Shown here one piece after another: positions 16,249-25,914 of a stretch of 64,000 nt of DNA. The number at the start of each line of letters is the position of its first letter. Within the stretch, counting starts at the first letter, position 1. The notes under the pieces were generated by a model, which did no database searches, was not told the DNA's origin, and worked only from the letters and a program-made list of their open reading frames with translations. A program made the position numbers and the translations under genes. The stretch spans positions 103,573 to 167,572 of the forward strand of contig NZ_MTSE01000012.1 of NCBI RefSeq assembly GCF_002154225.1, read 5' to 3'. The DNA comes from Hymenobacter crusticola (GTDB taxonomy: Bacteria > Bacteroidota > Bacteroidia > Cytophagales > Hymenobacteraceae).

Positions 16249-17361
16249 ATGCGCCACTTCATTGCCCGGCTAGCCTTTGTCGTTTTTCTGTTGTTCTGTT
16301 TCCGGCCTTGTTCTGCTCAGAGTTCAAGCGCTACTAGTCAGGCAGTGGATGCTTTCGTTGCCGAGAAGATGAAGGCGCTTGGCATTCCCGGCCTAGCGGT
16401 GGCCGTCGTTCAGAAAGGCGAAGTACGTAAAGTTGCTACCTACGGCCTCGCCAATGTTGAATGGAAAGCGCCCGTCACTGCTCACACCAACTTTCAGATT
16501 GCTTCCTGTACCAAGCTGCTTACCTCAACGCTGGTGTTGAAAACGGTTTACGCAGGCAAGCTGCGCCTCGACGACCCGATCGGCAACTACCTAGATTCGA
16601 TTCCGACCCAGTGGCAGCCCATCCGGGTGAAACATCTACTGACTCACGCAAGCGGCATACGCGACTTTCACGGCAACTTATATCTTTCTACCGCGGCCGT
16701 GGTGCGGGCCCTGCGCGACTCCACCCTTGCCTACCCGCCTGGCAGCAAGCAGCAGTACGCCCAGGCCGATTTCATGCTGCTGGGCTACATTCTGGAAAAA
16801 ATCTACGGCAAACCTTTCCCACAACTCTTGCAGGAAGAAGTAGCGCAGCCCTTGCACATGCTAGACGGCTCCTACGACATGGAACAACAGGTTGGCCCCT
16901 TTCTTCGCACCAATTTAATTTCACAAAAAGCCACTACCTACTACGATTGGCAAGGCCAACTGCGCGCCTATAAGTATCTCTACCCCGCGTACACTTACAC
17001 CGCGGGCGGTTACTTTGCCTCCTTGCACGACCTAGTCCAGTGGGCTATCGGCCTCGACAAGGAAGTCTTGTTTCCGGAAGCTTTTGCGGCTCCGCTCCTG
17101 TATGGCTGCGACAGTCTGCCCCAAGGCAATGCCGAGTTTACCAGGGCCGGCTGGGCGCTGGGCACGGAGAAAGGCATCGTGAGTGCCGGACATAGCGGCG
17201 GCCCAGGCCTAGGTGACGTCTGGCGTTTCCCCCAGGAAGGATACACCGTGATTGTGCTGTCGAATGACGGCGAACTGCTACCGGGCCTAGCCAGCGCCAT
17301 CGCCGCGTTCTACATGAAAGACCTAGACCGCAACACGCCCATTAAAAAGTACGAGCGTTAG
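16249..17361 (+). CDS. Exported serine hydrolase of the beta-lactamase/class C (PF00144) family
   Basis: 370 residues with a signal peptide (about 1-24, cleavage after CSAQ). The catalytic SxxK motif is SCTK in FQIASCTKLLTS, followed by the conserved LLTHASGI. The second motif reads YAQ where YxN is usual. The third, HSGGPG, stands at the KTG position. Members act as esterases, D-peptidases or beta-lactamase-like enzymes in the periplasm; the change in the second motif makes a true beta-lactamase less likely. It is monocistronic, and a long hairpin follows 50 bases after the stop. Confidence 0.85.
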   Translation: MRHFIARLAFVVFLLFCFRPCSAQSSSATSQAVDAFVAEKMKALGIPGLAVAVVQKGEVRKVATYGLANVEWKAPVTAHTNFQIASCTKLLTSTLVLKTVYAGKLRLDDPIGNYLDSIPTQWQPIRVKHLLTHASGIRDFHGNLYLSTAAVVRALRDSTLAYPPGSKQQYAQADFMLLGYILEKIYGKPFPQLLQEEVAQPLHMLDGSYDMEQQVGPFLRTNLISQKATTYYDWQGQLRAYKYLYPAYTYTAGGYFASLHDLVQWAIGLDKEVLFPEAFAAPLLYGCDSLPQGNAEFTRAGWALGTEKGIVSAGHSGGPGLGDVWRFPQEGYTVIVLSNDGELLPGLASAIAAFYMKDLDRNTPIKKYER

Positions 17362-17413
17362 CAGTTTGCCGCTGGAAACCCGGCATATCGCTCACAACAA
17401 GTGCCCTTCTTAT

Positions 17414-17495
17414 GCCCAGCAGGCGTTGGCGAGCAGCCCAACTTAGCTTCGACTGTCAAAAGCTAGGTCGGGCGGCTCGCCAACGCCTGCTGGGC
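17414..17495. repeat. Long inverted repeat after the serine hydrolase gene
   Basis: Perfect 21-bp arms (17414-17434 and 17475-17495, core CAGCAGGCGTTGGCGAG) with a 40-base loop. The stem is followed by TTTC but no strong T-run. It is one of several long hairpins at gene ends in this window. Confidence 0.75.
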
Positions 17496-18427
17496 TTTCA
17501 CCTAGCTATAATGGCCCGCAGATTTATTCTCATGGTCGGGCCGGCACATTTCGCTAAATAATTCAACTACAGAACTATAACGCCCTGGATATATTCTCAA
17601 CTGGCTACCTCTCTTATCAGAGGCAGTGAGTAAAATTGCTTTTGCAGGGGCACACGAAAGCTGATCAATTCGCCTCGTGGCAGAGCTAGGTCCTATTCAA
17701 TAGCGAGAAGATAGGCTTTATGCGTGGGCAAGCTTTGTTTCCGAAGCACAGACCTATTCGCAGACGAAATGTAACTATTTCATACATGCAAACTAGGCTA
17801 TACAAAGAGCCTGCTTGTCGAAATAGTACAACTCATAAATTCATGTAGCACCGGCTACTGTAGCCGGCGCAGCATTGATGAGCAACCTTGTGCTCACAGT
17901 ATACTCATCCCACTCGGCGTATTTAGCAAAGCTCAACTGCTCAGCAGACTTATCAGGGCACATTTGAGGGGCTATCATCGGCGGTATAGGCCGCAAAAAA
18001 GGTCACACGCCTTCTTGCTTACGGAGTACTTTTTAGGTGTGTTTAGTCAATTCCTTCATATCGTCTTCATGTCGATGTGAGTGTTTTGTACTACCAAGCA
18101 CACGATATCAGCCATGCAGCATCTGCACTTTTCCTTGATTTTGCTCACACAACGTTGGAATTCATCCAATTCTTCTGCCAGTGCCCTGCGGCCTACCGTG
18201 GCGTGAGCAAACTGCTTGTAAAGCCTGCCTGAACACTCATTAGCCTCTTTTGCCTGGTCGCTCAGCCCTGCATTGAATCATCGCAGTAATCATATTACCA
18301 ATGCTTTAGCTGCAATAAGAAGCTTGCTCTGCTACTGGTTGCAAGCTCCAACGCCTTCCTAAATCATTCACCACCTTTTGCACGCTTCTCCCCAACAACG
18401 TCTCCTAGGATTGTCAATCACCTGTTT
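17496..18427. other. Gene-poor stretch of about 930 bp
   Basis: Lower GC than its neighbours and no convincing gene on either strand. A minus-strand frame of about 73 codons (18056-18277) is open but has no start codon near its beginning. Its composition (AEELDEFQRC, KIKEKCRCC) looks protein-like, so it may be a decayed gene end. The stretch separates the hydrolase gene from the RND operon and should hold that operon's promoter. Confidence 0.5.
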
Positions 18428-18445
18428 ATGATACTTAAGGTTTTT

Positions 18446-19525
18446 ATGAAAAGAACGCTCATGCTCATGGGCTTGTACAGCGTGGTTTGTTTTACAAGCT
18501 GCACAGAAAAGACAGAAGCGAAGGAAGAGAAAGTGAAGTTTCTAGTTACTAGCCCTTTGCAAAAGGACACGACGCTGGTTAAAGAATACGTAGCCCAAAT
18601 CCACTCTATCCAGCACATCGAGCTGCGGGCGCTGGAAAAAGGTTACCTGCAAAAGATCTTTGTCGACGAGGGTCAGTCCGTGAAGAAAGGGCAGCTCATG
18701 TTTCAGATCATGCCCATGATTTATCAGGCAGAACTGAAAAAGTCGCAGGCTGAGGCAAACTACGTGAACCTGGAGTACCAGAACACGAAGCGGCTGGCCG
18801 ACAACAACGTGGTGTCTAAGAATGAGTTGGCGCTGGCTGAGGCCAAGTATGACAAGGCCAAAGCCGAAGTATCCTTGGCCCAAACGCACTTGCAATTCAC
18901 CACCATCAAAGCGCCTTTCGACGGCATCATGGACCACTTCCAGGGCCGGCTAGGTAGCTTGGTCGACGAAGGGGACTTGCTGACGACACTGTCGGACAAT
19001 AGCAAAATGTGGGTGTACTTCAACGTACCCGAAGCCGAATACCTAGCTTATAAAGCACACGCCAAAAGCGACAGCGGCATCCATGTGAAGCTGCTGATGG
19101 CGAACAATGAGGTATTTCAGCAGCCTGGCATTGTACAAACCATTGAGGCTGACTTCAATAACGAAACGGGCAACATCGCCTTCCGCGCCACCTTCCCCAA
19201 CCCCAAAGGGCTGTTGCGCAACGGGGAAACGGGCAGCGTGCTGATGACCACGCCCATGAAGAACGCCCTGATTGTGCCGCAGAAAGCCACCTTCGAGGTG
19301 CTGGAGAAGAAGTTCGTGTACGTGGTGGACAAGAACAACGTGGTGCACCAGCGCGAAGTGACCGTCTCGGCTGAAATGCCTGACCTATACATCGTTAAAG
19401 GCCTAGGTGCCGGCGATAAAATTATGCTAGAAGGGATTCGGAAAGTGAAAGACGGAGATAAGATCGAATTCGCTTACCAAGATCCGAAGACGGTAATCTC
19501 CCACTTGAAAGTGTACTCCGAGTAG
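18446..19525 (+). CDS. RND efflux periplasmic adaptor (AcrA/MexA type), lipoprotein
   Basis: 359 residues from the ATG at 18446; an ATG six codons upstream is also possible. The leader ends in a lipobox (VCFTSC), so the protein is probably lipid-anchored. Lipoyl-like halves (IELRALEKGYLQKIFVDEGQ and APFDGIMDHFQGRLGSLVDEGD) flank an alpha-helical hairpin at about residues 95-160. Beta-barrel and membrane-proximal domains follow (LRNGETGSVLM, LIVPQKATFEV). It links the inner-membrane pump encoded next to the outer-membrane channel. The pump gene starts 26 bases downstream, and all three genes form one operon. Confidence 0.92.
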   Translation: MKRTLMLMGLYSVVCFTSCTEKTEAKEEKVKFLVTSPLQKDTTLVKEYVAQIHSIQHIELRALEKGYLQKIFVDEGQSVKKGQLMFQIMPMIYQAELKKSQAEANYVNLEYQNTKRLADNNVVSKNELALAEAKYDKAKAEVSLAQTHLQFTTIKAPFDGIMDHFQGRLGSLVDEGDLLTTLSDNSKMWVYFNVPEAEYLAYKAHAKSDSGIHVKLLMANNEVFQQPGIVQTIEADFNNETGNIAFRATFPNPKGLLRNGETGSVLMTTPMKNALIVPQKATFEVLEKKFVYVVDKNNVVHQREVTVSAEMPDLYIVKGLGAGDKIMLEGIRKVKDGDKIEFAYQDPKTVISHLKVYSE

Positions 19526-19551
19526 GGTCGGTACGCCAAAACAGAGCAGAT

Positions 19552-22500
19552 ATGTTTAGTAGATTCCTTCGTCGGCCAGTGTTTGCCATCGTGATATCGG
19601 TGGTAATCATGTTCCTGGGCATCCTGGCCATCAATACCCTGCCCAACTCCCAGTTCCCGGAGATTTCGCCGCCCATGGTCATGGTGAGCACGGCATATCC
19701 GGGCGCCAGCGCTAAGGTGCTCACCGAATCGGTGCTCATCCCACTGGAGCAGGCAATCAACGGTGTGCCCGGCATGAAGTACATGACCTCCGACGCCGTG
19801 TCTGCTGGTGAGGCCAACATTCAGATCGTGTTCAACCTAGGCACGAACCCCGAGCAGGCCGTAGTAAACGTTAACACGCGTATTGCGCAGATCCTGAACC
19901 GCTTGCCGGTGCTGGTACAGCGCGAAGGCGTAGTGGTAAACCGCGTGGTGCCGAACATGCTGATGTATGTGAACCTCTACAGCAAGGACAAGAATACCGA
20001 CATGCGGTACTTGTTCAACTACGCTGGGGTAAACATGCTGCCCGAAATTCAGCGGATTGACGGTATTGGCCGCGCCAGCATCCTAGGCAGCCGCCAGTAC
20101 GCCATGCGCGTGTGGCTGAAGCCAGATCGCATGCGGGCCTACAACCTCTCCGTGGATGACGTGATGGAAGCCCTGAACGACCAGAGCGTTATCGGTTCGC
20201 CGGGTCGTATCGGCCGCTCCGATGGCAAAGAAGCCTCGGCGCTGGAATATGTATTGACGTACCAGGGCCGCTTCAGCGACGTGGAGCAGTACAAAAACGT
20301 CATCATCAAGGCTAACGCCAACGGTGAAACGCTGCGCCTCAAAGACGTGGCCAACGTGGAGCTAGGTTCGGAATTCTACGACATCTACTCCAACCTCGAT
20401 GGTTACCCTTCGGCGGCTATCATGCTGAAGCAAACCTACGGCTCAAACGCTAGTGATGTAATCAAGAGCGTGAAAGCCAAGCTAGAAGAGCTGAAGAAGA
20501 CCATGCCCCCCGGCATGGATTACAAGATCAGCTACGACGTATCGAGCTTCCTCGACGCTTCGACGGAGAACGTAATTCATACCCTGCGCGACGCCTTTAT
20601 CCTGGTGGCCATTGTGGTGTTCCTGTTCCTCGGCGACTGGCGCTCGACCCTCATTCCGATTATCGCCGTGCCGGTGTCACTAGTGGGTGCCTTCATTGCC
20701 ATGCAGGCCTTCGGGATGACCATCAACATGATTACGCTGTTTGCCCTGGTACTCGCCATTGGTATTGTGGTCGACGATGCCATTGTGGTGGTGGAAGCGG
20801 TGCACGCCAAGATGGAGGAAAAGCACCTCTCTCCCTATGGCGCGGTGCGTGAGGTAGTAGGCGAAATCAGCGGCGCTATCATCGCCATCACCATCCTGAT
20901 GACGGCCGTATTCGTGCCGGTAGCCTTCATGAGTGGTCCGGTGGGTATCTTCTACCGCCAGTTCTCTATCACGATGGCTTCGTCTATCGTCATCTCGGGT
21001 ATTGTGGCCTTGACCCTGACGCCGGTACTGTGCGCCATGATTCTGAAAAATAATCACGGCCAAGCCCGGAAGAAGACGCCAATCAACCGCTTCATCGACT
21101 GGTTCAACCGCGGCTTCGAGCGTCTGACAGGTCGCTACACTAACTTCTTGGAAAAGGTAGTTGACCGTCGCATCCTCACCTTCGCTATTCTGATAGCCTT
21201 CGGCCTAGGCATCTTCGGAATTTCCTCCACGCTGCCTTCCGGCTTCATCCCCGCCGAAGACCAGGGCATGCTCTACGCCATTATCCAGACGCCTCCCGGC
21301 TCGACGCTGGAACGCACCAACGCCCTCTCGCAACAGCTCTCCAAGCTGTCGGAGAAAGTACCTGGTATCGAAAGCATTTCGTCGCTGGCAGGTTATGAGG
21401 TACTCACGGAAGGTCGCGGCTCGAACGCCGGTACCCTGCTGATCAGCCTCAAGCCGTGGTCAGAGCGGAAAGAATCGGTGCACGACATCATCATGAGTCT
21501 GGAGGAAAAAGCCAAGGAAATTCCCGGCGCGACCATCGAATTCTTCGAGCCACCGGCAGTACCGGGCTACGGCGCGGCAGGTGGTTTCCAGCTCCAGTTG
21601 CTCGACAAAACCGCTACCGGCGACTACAAAGCGCTGGAAAAGGTAAACGAGGATTTCATGGCAGAACTGAAGAAGCGCAAAGAACTAGCAGGTCTGTTCA
21701 CCTTCTTCTCGGCCAACTATCCGCAGTACGAATTGCAGATCGATAACCAGCTGGCCATGCAAAAAGGTGTGAGCATCGGCAACGCCATGAACACGCTGAG
21801 CATCATGATTGGCTCGACCTACGAGCTAGGTTTCATCAAGTTCCAACGCTTCTTCAAGGTGTTCGTGCAGGCTTCGCCGGAGTACCGCCGCTTGCCCAAG
21901 GACGTGCTGGATATGTGGGTGAAGAACGACAAGGGCGAAATGGTGCCGTTCTCGGCCTTCATGAAGATTGTGAAGAGCCAAGGCGCCAACGAAATCAACC
22001 GATACAACATGTACCCCACGGCTTCCATCCGCGGCGACGCGGCTCAGGGCTTCAGCTCGGGTGAGGCTATTAAGGCCGTGCAAGAAGTAGCAGCCAAGAC
22101 TCTGCCCCGCGGCTACGACATCGACTGGGGTGGCTTGTCGAAAGACGAAGTAGGCCGCGGCAACGAAGCCGTGTATATCTTCCTCGTGGTGCTCGCCTTC
22201 GTGTACCTGGTGCTCGCCGCGCAGTACGAAAGCTTCCTGCTACCACTGGCCGTAATCCTCTCGCTGCCCGCCGGTGTGTTCGGCTCGTTCCTGCTCATTA
22301 AGACGATGGGCCTAGCTAACAACATCTACGCCCAGGTCGGCTTGGTGATGCTGGTGGGTCTGCTGGGTAAAAACGCGGTACTGATCGTAGAATTCGCCGT
22401 GCAGAAGCACGAAGAGGGAATGACGGTCCGCGAGGCGGCTATCGAGGGTGCTAAGGTGCGTTTCCGCCCGATCCTGATGACCTCTTTCGCCTTCATCGCC

Positions 22501-22740
22501 GGTCTGATTCCGCTGGTAATTGCCCACGGCGCCGGCGCTATCGGCAACCGCACCATCGGTACGTCGGCCCTCGGCGGCATGCTGTTCGGTACCATTTTCG
22601 GGGTCATCATCGTGCCAGGCTTGTACTACATCTTCGGTACCCTAGCCTCGGGCCGCAAGCTGATTGGGGACGAAAATGTACACCCCTTGTCCGAGTTTGA
22701 GCCTCATGTTTTAGTTGAAGAAGTTGAGACGCATGCTTAA
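19552..22740 (+). CDS. RND multidrug efflux permease (AcrB/HAE1 family)
   Basis: 1062 residues, full length for the family. The N-terminal helix MFSRFLRRPVFAIVISVVIM, the two large periplasmic loops and twelve helices are present. The proton-relay pair Asp408-Asp409 lies in AIGIVVDDAIVVVEAVH, and Lys in helix 10 lies in GLLGKNAVLIVEFAV. The duplicated architecture (RPILMTSFAFIAGLIPL) is clear. It should pump hydrophobic drugs or other amphiphiles with proton motive force. The next gene overlaps the stop by 8 bases. This gene has fewer CTAG words than the first 3 kb of the window by hand count. Confidence 0.96.
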   Translation: MFSRFLRRPVFAIVISVVIMFLGILAINTLPNSQFPEISPPMVMVSTAYPGASAKVLTESVLIPLEQAINGVPGMKYMTSDAVSAGEANIQIVFNLGTNPEQAVVNVNTRIAQILNRLPVLVQREGVVVNRVVPNMLMYVNLYSKDKNTDMRYLFNYAGVNMLPEIQRIDGIGRASILGSRQYAMRVWLKPDRMRAYNLSVDDVMEALNDQSVIGSPGRIGRSDGKEASALEYVLTYQGRFSDVEQYKNVIIKANANGETLRLKDVANVELGSEFYDIYSNLDGYPSAAIMLKQTYGSNASDVIKSVKAKLEELKKTMPPGMDYKISYDVSSFLDASTENVIHTLRDAFILVAIVVFLFLGDWRSTLIPIIAVPVSLVGAFIAMQAFGMTINMITLFALVLAIGIVVDDAIVVVEAVHAKMEEKHLSPYGAVREVVGEISGAIIAITILMTAVFVPVAFMSGPVGIFYRQFSITMASSIVISGIVALTLTPVLCAMILKNNHGQARKKTPINRFIDWFNRGFERLTGRYTNFLEKVVDRRILTFAILIAFGLGIFGISSTLPSGFIPAEDQGMLYAIIQTPPGSTLERTNALSQQLSKLSEKVPGIESISSLAGYEVLTEGRGSNAGTLLISLKPWSERKESVHDIIMSLEEKAKEIPGATIEFFEPPAVPGYGAAGGFQLQLLDKTATGDYKALEKVNEDFMAELKKRKELAGLFTFFSANYPQYELQIDNQLAMQKGVSIGNAMNTLSIMIGSTYELGFIKFQRFFKVFVQASPEYRRLPKDVLDMWVKNDKGEMVPFSAFMKIVKSQGANEINRYNMYPTASIRGDAAQGFSSGEAIKAVQEVAAKTLPRGYDIDWGGLSKDEVGRGNEAVYIFLVVLAFVYLVLAAQYESFLLPLAVILSLPAGVFGSFLLIKTMGLANNIYAQVGLVMLVGLLGKNAVLIVEFAVQKHEEGMTVREAAIEGAKVRFRPILMTSFAFIAGLIPLVIAHGAGAIGNRTIGTSALGGMLFGTIFGVIIVPGLYYIFGTLASGRKLIGDENVHPLSEFEPHVLVEEVETHA

Positions 22741-24172
22741 GAGACGCATTTATCAATACCTAGGCGCAGCCTGTCTGTCGCTATCCGTTGGGGCTTGTAA
22801 AATGCCGGAGCTGGTGGTGAAAAACGAGAACCGACGCGTTCCGGCCAGCTACAACAACGCCGCCGCTCAAGATACAGCCAGTGCAGGTCGGGTTCGGTGG
22901 AAGCAGTTCTTCACCGACCCGAACCTCGCTGCCCTCATCGACACTGCGCTCCTAAATAACCAGGAGCTTAACATTGCGCAGCAAGAAATCCAGATTGCCC
23001 GCAATGAAGTGCAGATCCGCAAGGGCGAGTACCTGCCCTTCGTGGGCCTAGGTGCCAAGGCCGATGCCGCACGCCCAGGGCGGTACACGCTCCAGGGTGC
23101 TACGGAGGAAGAAATCAACATCAAGCCCGAGCACCGCAACCCCGAGCCGCTACAGAACTACCAAATCGGTGCTTTTGCCAGCTGGGAAGTGGACATCTGG
23201 CACAAGCTGCGCAATGCTCGCAAGTCGGCGGCCCTGCGCTACCTAGCTACTGTCGAGGGTCGGAACTTCACGGTGACGAACCTGATTGCCGAAATTGCCA
23301 ACTCGTATTACGAGCTTCTGGCGCTCGACAACCAGCTGGCCCTTACCCGGCAGAACATTGAAATTCAAAGCAACGCGCTAGAACTCGTACGGCTCCAAAA
23401 AGAATCGGCACGGGTGACGGAGCTAGCAGTACAGCGTTTTGAGGCGCAGGTGCACAACACCCGCAGCTTGCAGTACAACATTCAGCAGCGCATCACCGAA
23501 ACCGAGAACCGCATCAACTTCCTGACGGGTCGGTATCCGCGCCCCATCACCCGGAACGACGCGTCCTTCAACGACCTAGTACCCACTACTATCCAGGCGG
23601 GTGTGCCCTCGCAGCTGATGCTCAACCGGCCGGACATCCGGCAGGCGGAGCAGAACCTAGCAGCGGCAAAGCTAGACGTGCAGATTGCCCGCGCCAACTT
23701 CTACCCGGCGCTGCGCATTACCGGTTCGGCAGGTTTTGAGGCGTTCAAACCCGGCTTGCTGTTTACCACGCCCGAATCGATGCTGTATTCGCTGGCCGGT
23801 GATTTGGTGGCTCCGTTGGTGAACCGGAACGGTATCAAAGCCGTGTATGGCAACGCCAACGCCCTACAAACCCAAGCCGCTTACAATTACGAGCGGACGG
23901 TGCTGAACGCCTACATTGAGGTAGCTAATCAAGTCGCCAACATCAGCAACCTGGAGAAAAGTTATGGCGAGAAAGCCCTGGCCGTGCAGGCGCTCAACCA
24001 GTCGAGCACGATTTCAAACAGCCTCTTCCGCTCAGCCCGGGCCGACTACACGGAAGTGCTCTTCACCCAACGGGAAGCGCTGGAGTCGAAATTCGACCTG
24101 ATTGAAACCAAGATGCAGCAGCTCAATGCCACTGTCAACGTGTACCGGGCTTTGGGCGGCGGCTGGCAGTAA
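22733..24172 (+). CDS. RND efflux outer-membrane channel lipoprotein (NodT/OprM type)
   Basis: 479 residues from the ATG at 22733, which overlaps the pump gene stop (ATGCTTAA), implying translational coupling. The leader ends in a lipobox (LSVGAC). The duplicated TolC fold is seen as two outer-membrane-efflux halves; WEVDIWHKLRNARKSA and LMLNRPDIRQAEQNLAAAKLDVQIARANFYPAL are NodT-family hallmarks, and ADYTEVLFTQREALE is near the end. It completes the tripartite pump. A long hairpin separates it from the convergent TolC gene. Confidence 0.94.
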   Translation: MLKRRIYQYLGAACLSLSVGACKMPELVVKNENRRVPASYNNAAAQDTASAGRVRWKQFFTDPNLAALIDTALLNNQELNIAQQEIQIARNEVQIRKGEYLPFVGLGAKADAARPGRYTLQGATEEEINIKPEHRNPEPLQNYQIGAFASWEVDIWHKLRNARKSAALRYLATVEGRNFTVTNLIAEIANSYYELLALDNQLALTRQNIEIQSNALELVRLQKESARVTELAVQRFEAQVHNTRSLQYNIQQRITETENRINFLTGRYPRPITRNDASFNDLVPTTIQAGVPSQLMLNRPDIRQAEQNLAAAKLDVQIARANFYPALRITGSAGFEAFKPGLLFTTPESMLYSLAGDLVAPLVNRNGIKAVYGNANALQTQAAYNYERTVLNAYIEVANQVANISNLEKSYGEKALAVQALNQSSTISNSLFRSARADYTEVLFTQREALESKFDLIETKMQQLNATVNVYRALGGGWQ

Positions 24173-24202
24173 CCTAGCTGCCTAACACCAGACAAATAGG
24201 CT

Positions 24203-24312
24203 AGCCCACCCCCGCAAAAGCCGCTCGACTAGTTCAGCAAATGGAATCCGAAGCAGTAAGTAACTGCCGGAGTCCGCTGAACTAGTCGAGCGGCTTTTTG
24301 CGGGGGTGGGCT
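24203..24312. terminator. Very long bidirectional hairpin between convergent efflux genes
   Basis: Arms of 36 and 37 bases (24203-24238 and 24276-24312) pair with a single bulged A; the loop is about 37 bases. T-runs occur inside the stem on the right arm. It sits exactly between the stops of the OprM-like gene (plus) and the TolC gene (minus), so a shared terminator is likely, although the stem is much longer than usual. Confidence 0.8.
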
Positions 24313-24342
24313 TTCCCGTTTTAAAGCGGTTGAGCAAAATAT

Positions 24343-25887
24343 CTATTGCGCCGCTACCAATAAGGGTTGCCGCCGCTCGAAATCGTACAAGGTGAGCGTG
24401 CGCAGTTGATAATAGGCCACCCAGCTTGCTCGTAGCGCCGCAATATAGGCGCGCTTGGCGCGGTCTTTTTCGCTCTGGGCAATGTTGAGGTCGGTGAGGG
24501 AAATGCGGCCCACTTGGTAGGTGGCGCGGGCAATATCGTAGCGGCGCTGCGACAACGAATCGGCGCGGGAGGTAAGGGCAAGCTGCTGATCCAGAGAACC
24601 TAGCTGCGCGGCTTGGCTCAGCACCGTTTGCTCGAAGGTCATCTGTTCCTGCTCCACAGTACGCTGCACCTGCTGCCGGTTGATTTCAGCCGTCTTTACC
24701 ACGGCGCGCGTCTTGCCCCAGTCCACAATGGGCATGGCGAAACCTAGGCGGAGCTGCTGCTGGTCATTGGGGTTGATGTAGCTGGTGCGAAATTGGTCGC
24801 CGCTGCTGGCCAGGCCGAAAGAGGCCGTGAGGCTCGCTTGGAAGCCCGTGGTGCCTTTGGCCTGGGCCACGTTGCGGTCGGCTTCGAGCAAGCGGCGCTG
24901 GTACATCAGGGCTTCACGACGATATTGCCGGGCTTGGGCTAGGGCTGCTTCGGGCGTTACGGCCAGCTTGGGAGTAGCGGCCGGCACGTTCAGGGCGGTG
25001 CTGGGGTCAATCGTTAGGCCGGTGTACCCCTTGAAGTCAACGGCAGCATTTTGGGCGTCGATGTTGGCTTGCACCTCGGCCTGCTGGGCATTGAGCAGGT
25101 TTAGTTCTAGCAGCAGCAGGTCGTTTTCGGAGAGGCGACCTAGGCGGTGCCGCTCCCGGCCCATGCGCAACATTTCTTCGCTGGCGTGCAGGTTTTGGCG
25201 GGCCACCTTGGCATTCACTTGTTGCAGCAGCACGTCGAAGTAGTACTCCGTCACGCGGCGGGCAATGACTTCGCGGTCCTCCACGTATTGGCGCTGCGAT
25301 TCGCCATAGCGCAGAGGCTCAATGCGTTTATTCCAGCTCAATGAGTTGAAGCCAGCGATGGGCTGGGAGATGCCAATGGCGACGGGGTTGCTGTTGTAGA
25401 GGCGCTGGTTGCCCTCGAAGTTGTCGAAGCGCTGCAAGTTGGAGCCAATGGAAATTTTGCCGCCCGTCAGCCCGATGCCTTGCGTGAGGGTGGAAGCTAG
25501 GTAGGAATTGTTGATGCGCACGTACCGAAAATTGGTGGTGCCGTCGGGTTGGGTGACGGGCGTGATGGTGCGGCTGTAATTGGGCAACGTTCCTTCCAAG
25601 GCGAGCTGTGGCTTGTAGTCGGCCCGAAACGAGCGGTATTGCCAGTAGCTAGTTTCACGGTCGGTCACGGCTTGTTTTGCCACCGATGATTGCAGGAGGG
25701 CTAGGTCAATGGCCTGGGGCAGCGTCAGGGTGCTAGGTTGCGCTGGCGTTGTTGGCTGCGCAACCGCTACGGAAGCAAACAGCAGCACCACCAACAGGCT
25801 CACACCCAGCAACATCATTAGCCAGAGGCCTAGCACATCTAGCAGGAAGGACGAACGCTTGATCGCAGCAAAAGGTATACGTTTCAT
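24343..25887 (-). CDS. TolC-family outer-membrane efflux protein of the ABC exporter
   Basis: 514 residues. A long hydrophobic leader (about 14-45) ends in VAVAQPTTPAQ. Two OEP repeats follow, with long helical stretches (RRVTEYYFDVLLQQVNAKVARQNL, RYDIARATYQVGRISLTDLNIAQSEKDRAKRAYI read as typical TolC helices). It follows the HlyD-type gene by 27 bases in one operon. No inner-membrane pump is encoded beside it; the ABC permeases at 10.7-14.0 kb, whose operon has the same promoter architecture, are the probable partner. Confidence 0.9.
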   Translation of the reverse strand: MKRIPFAAIKRSSFLLDVLGLWLMMLLGVSLLVVLLFASVAVAQPTTPAQPSTLTLPQAIDLALLQSSVAKQAVTDRETSYWQYRSFRADYKPQLALEGTLPNYSRTITPVTQPDGTTNFRYVRINNSYLASTLTQGIGLTGGKISIGSNLQRFDNFEGNQRLYNSNPVAIGISQPIAGFNSLSWNKRIEPLRYGESQRQYVEDREVIARRVTEYYFDVLLQQVNAKVARQNLHASEEMLRMGRERHRLGRLSENDLLLLELNLLNAQQAEVQANIDAQNAAVDFKGYTGLTIDPSTALNVPAATPKLAVTPEAALAQARQYRREALMYQRRLLEADRNVAQAKGTTGFQASLTASFGLASSGDQFRTSYINPNDQQQLRLGFAMPIVDWGKTRAVVKTAEINRQQVQRTVEQEQMTFEQTVLSQAAQLGSLDQQLALTSRADSLSQRRYDIARATYQVGRISLTDLNIAQSEKDRAKRAYIAALRASWVAYYQLRTLTLYDFERRQPLLVAAQ

Positions 25888-25914
25888 AGCTCGGAAAGGC
25901 GGTCGGGTGAAGTG

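Noticed and set aside
18056..18277. Open minus-strand frame of about 73 codons in the 17.5-18.4 kb gap
   Set aside because: There is no start codon near its beginning and I recognise no family; kept only as a possible remnant.
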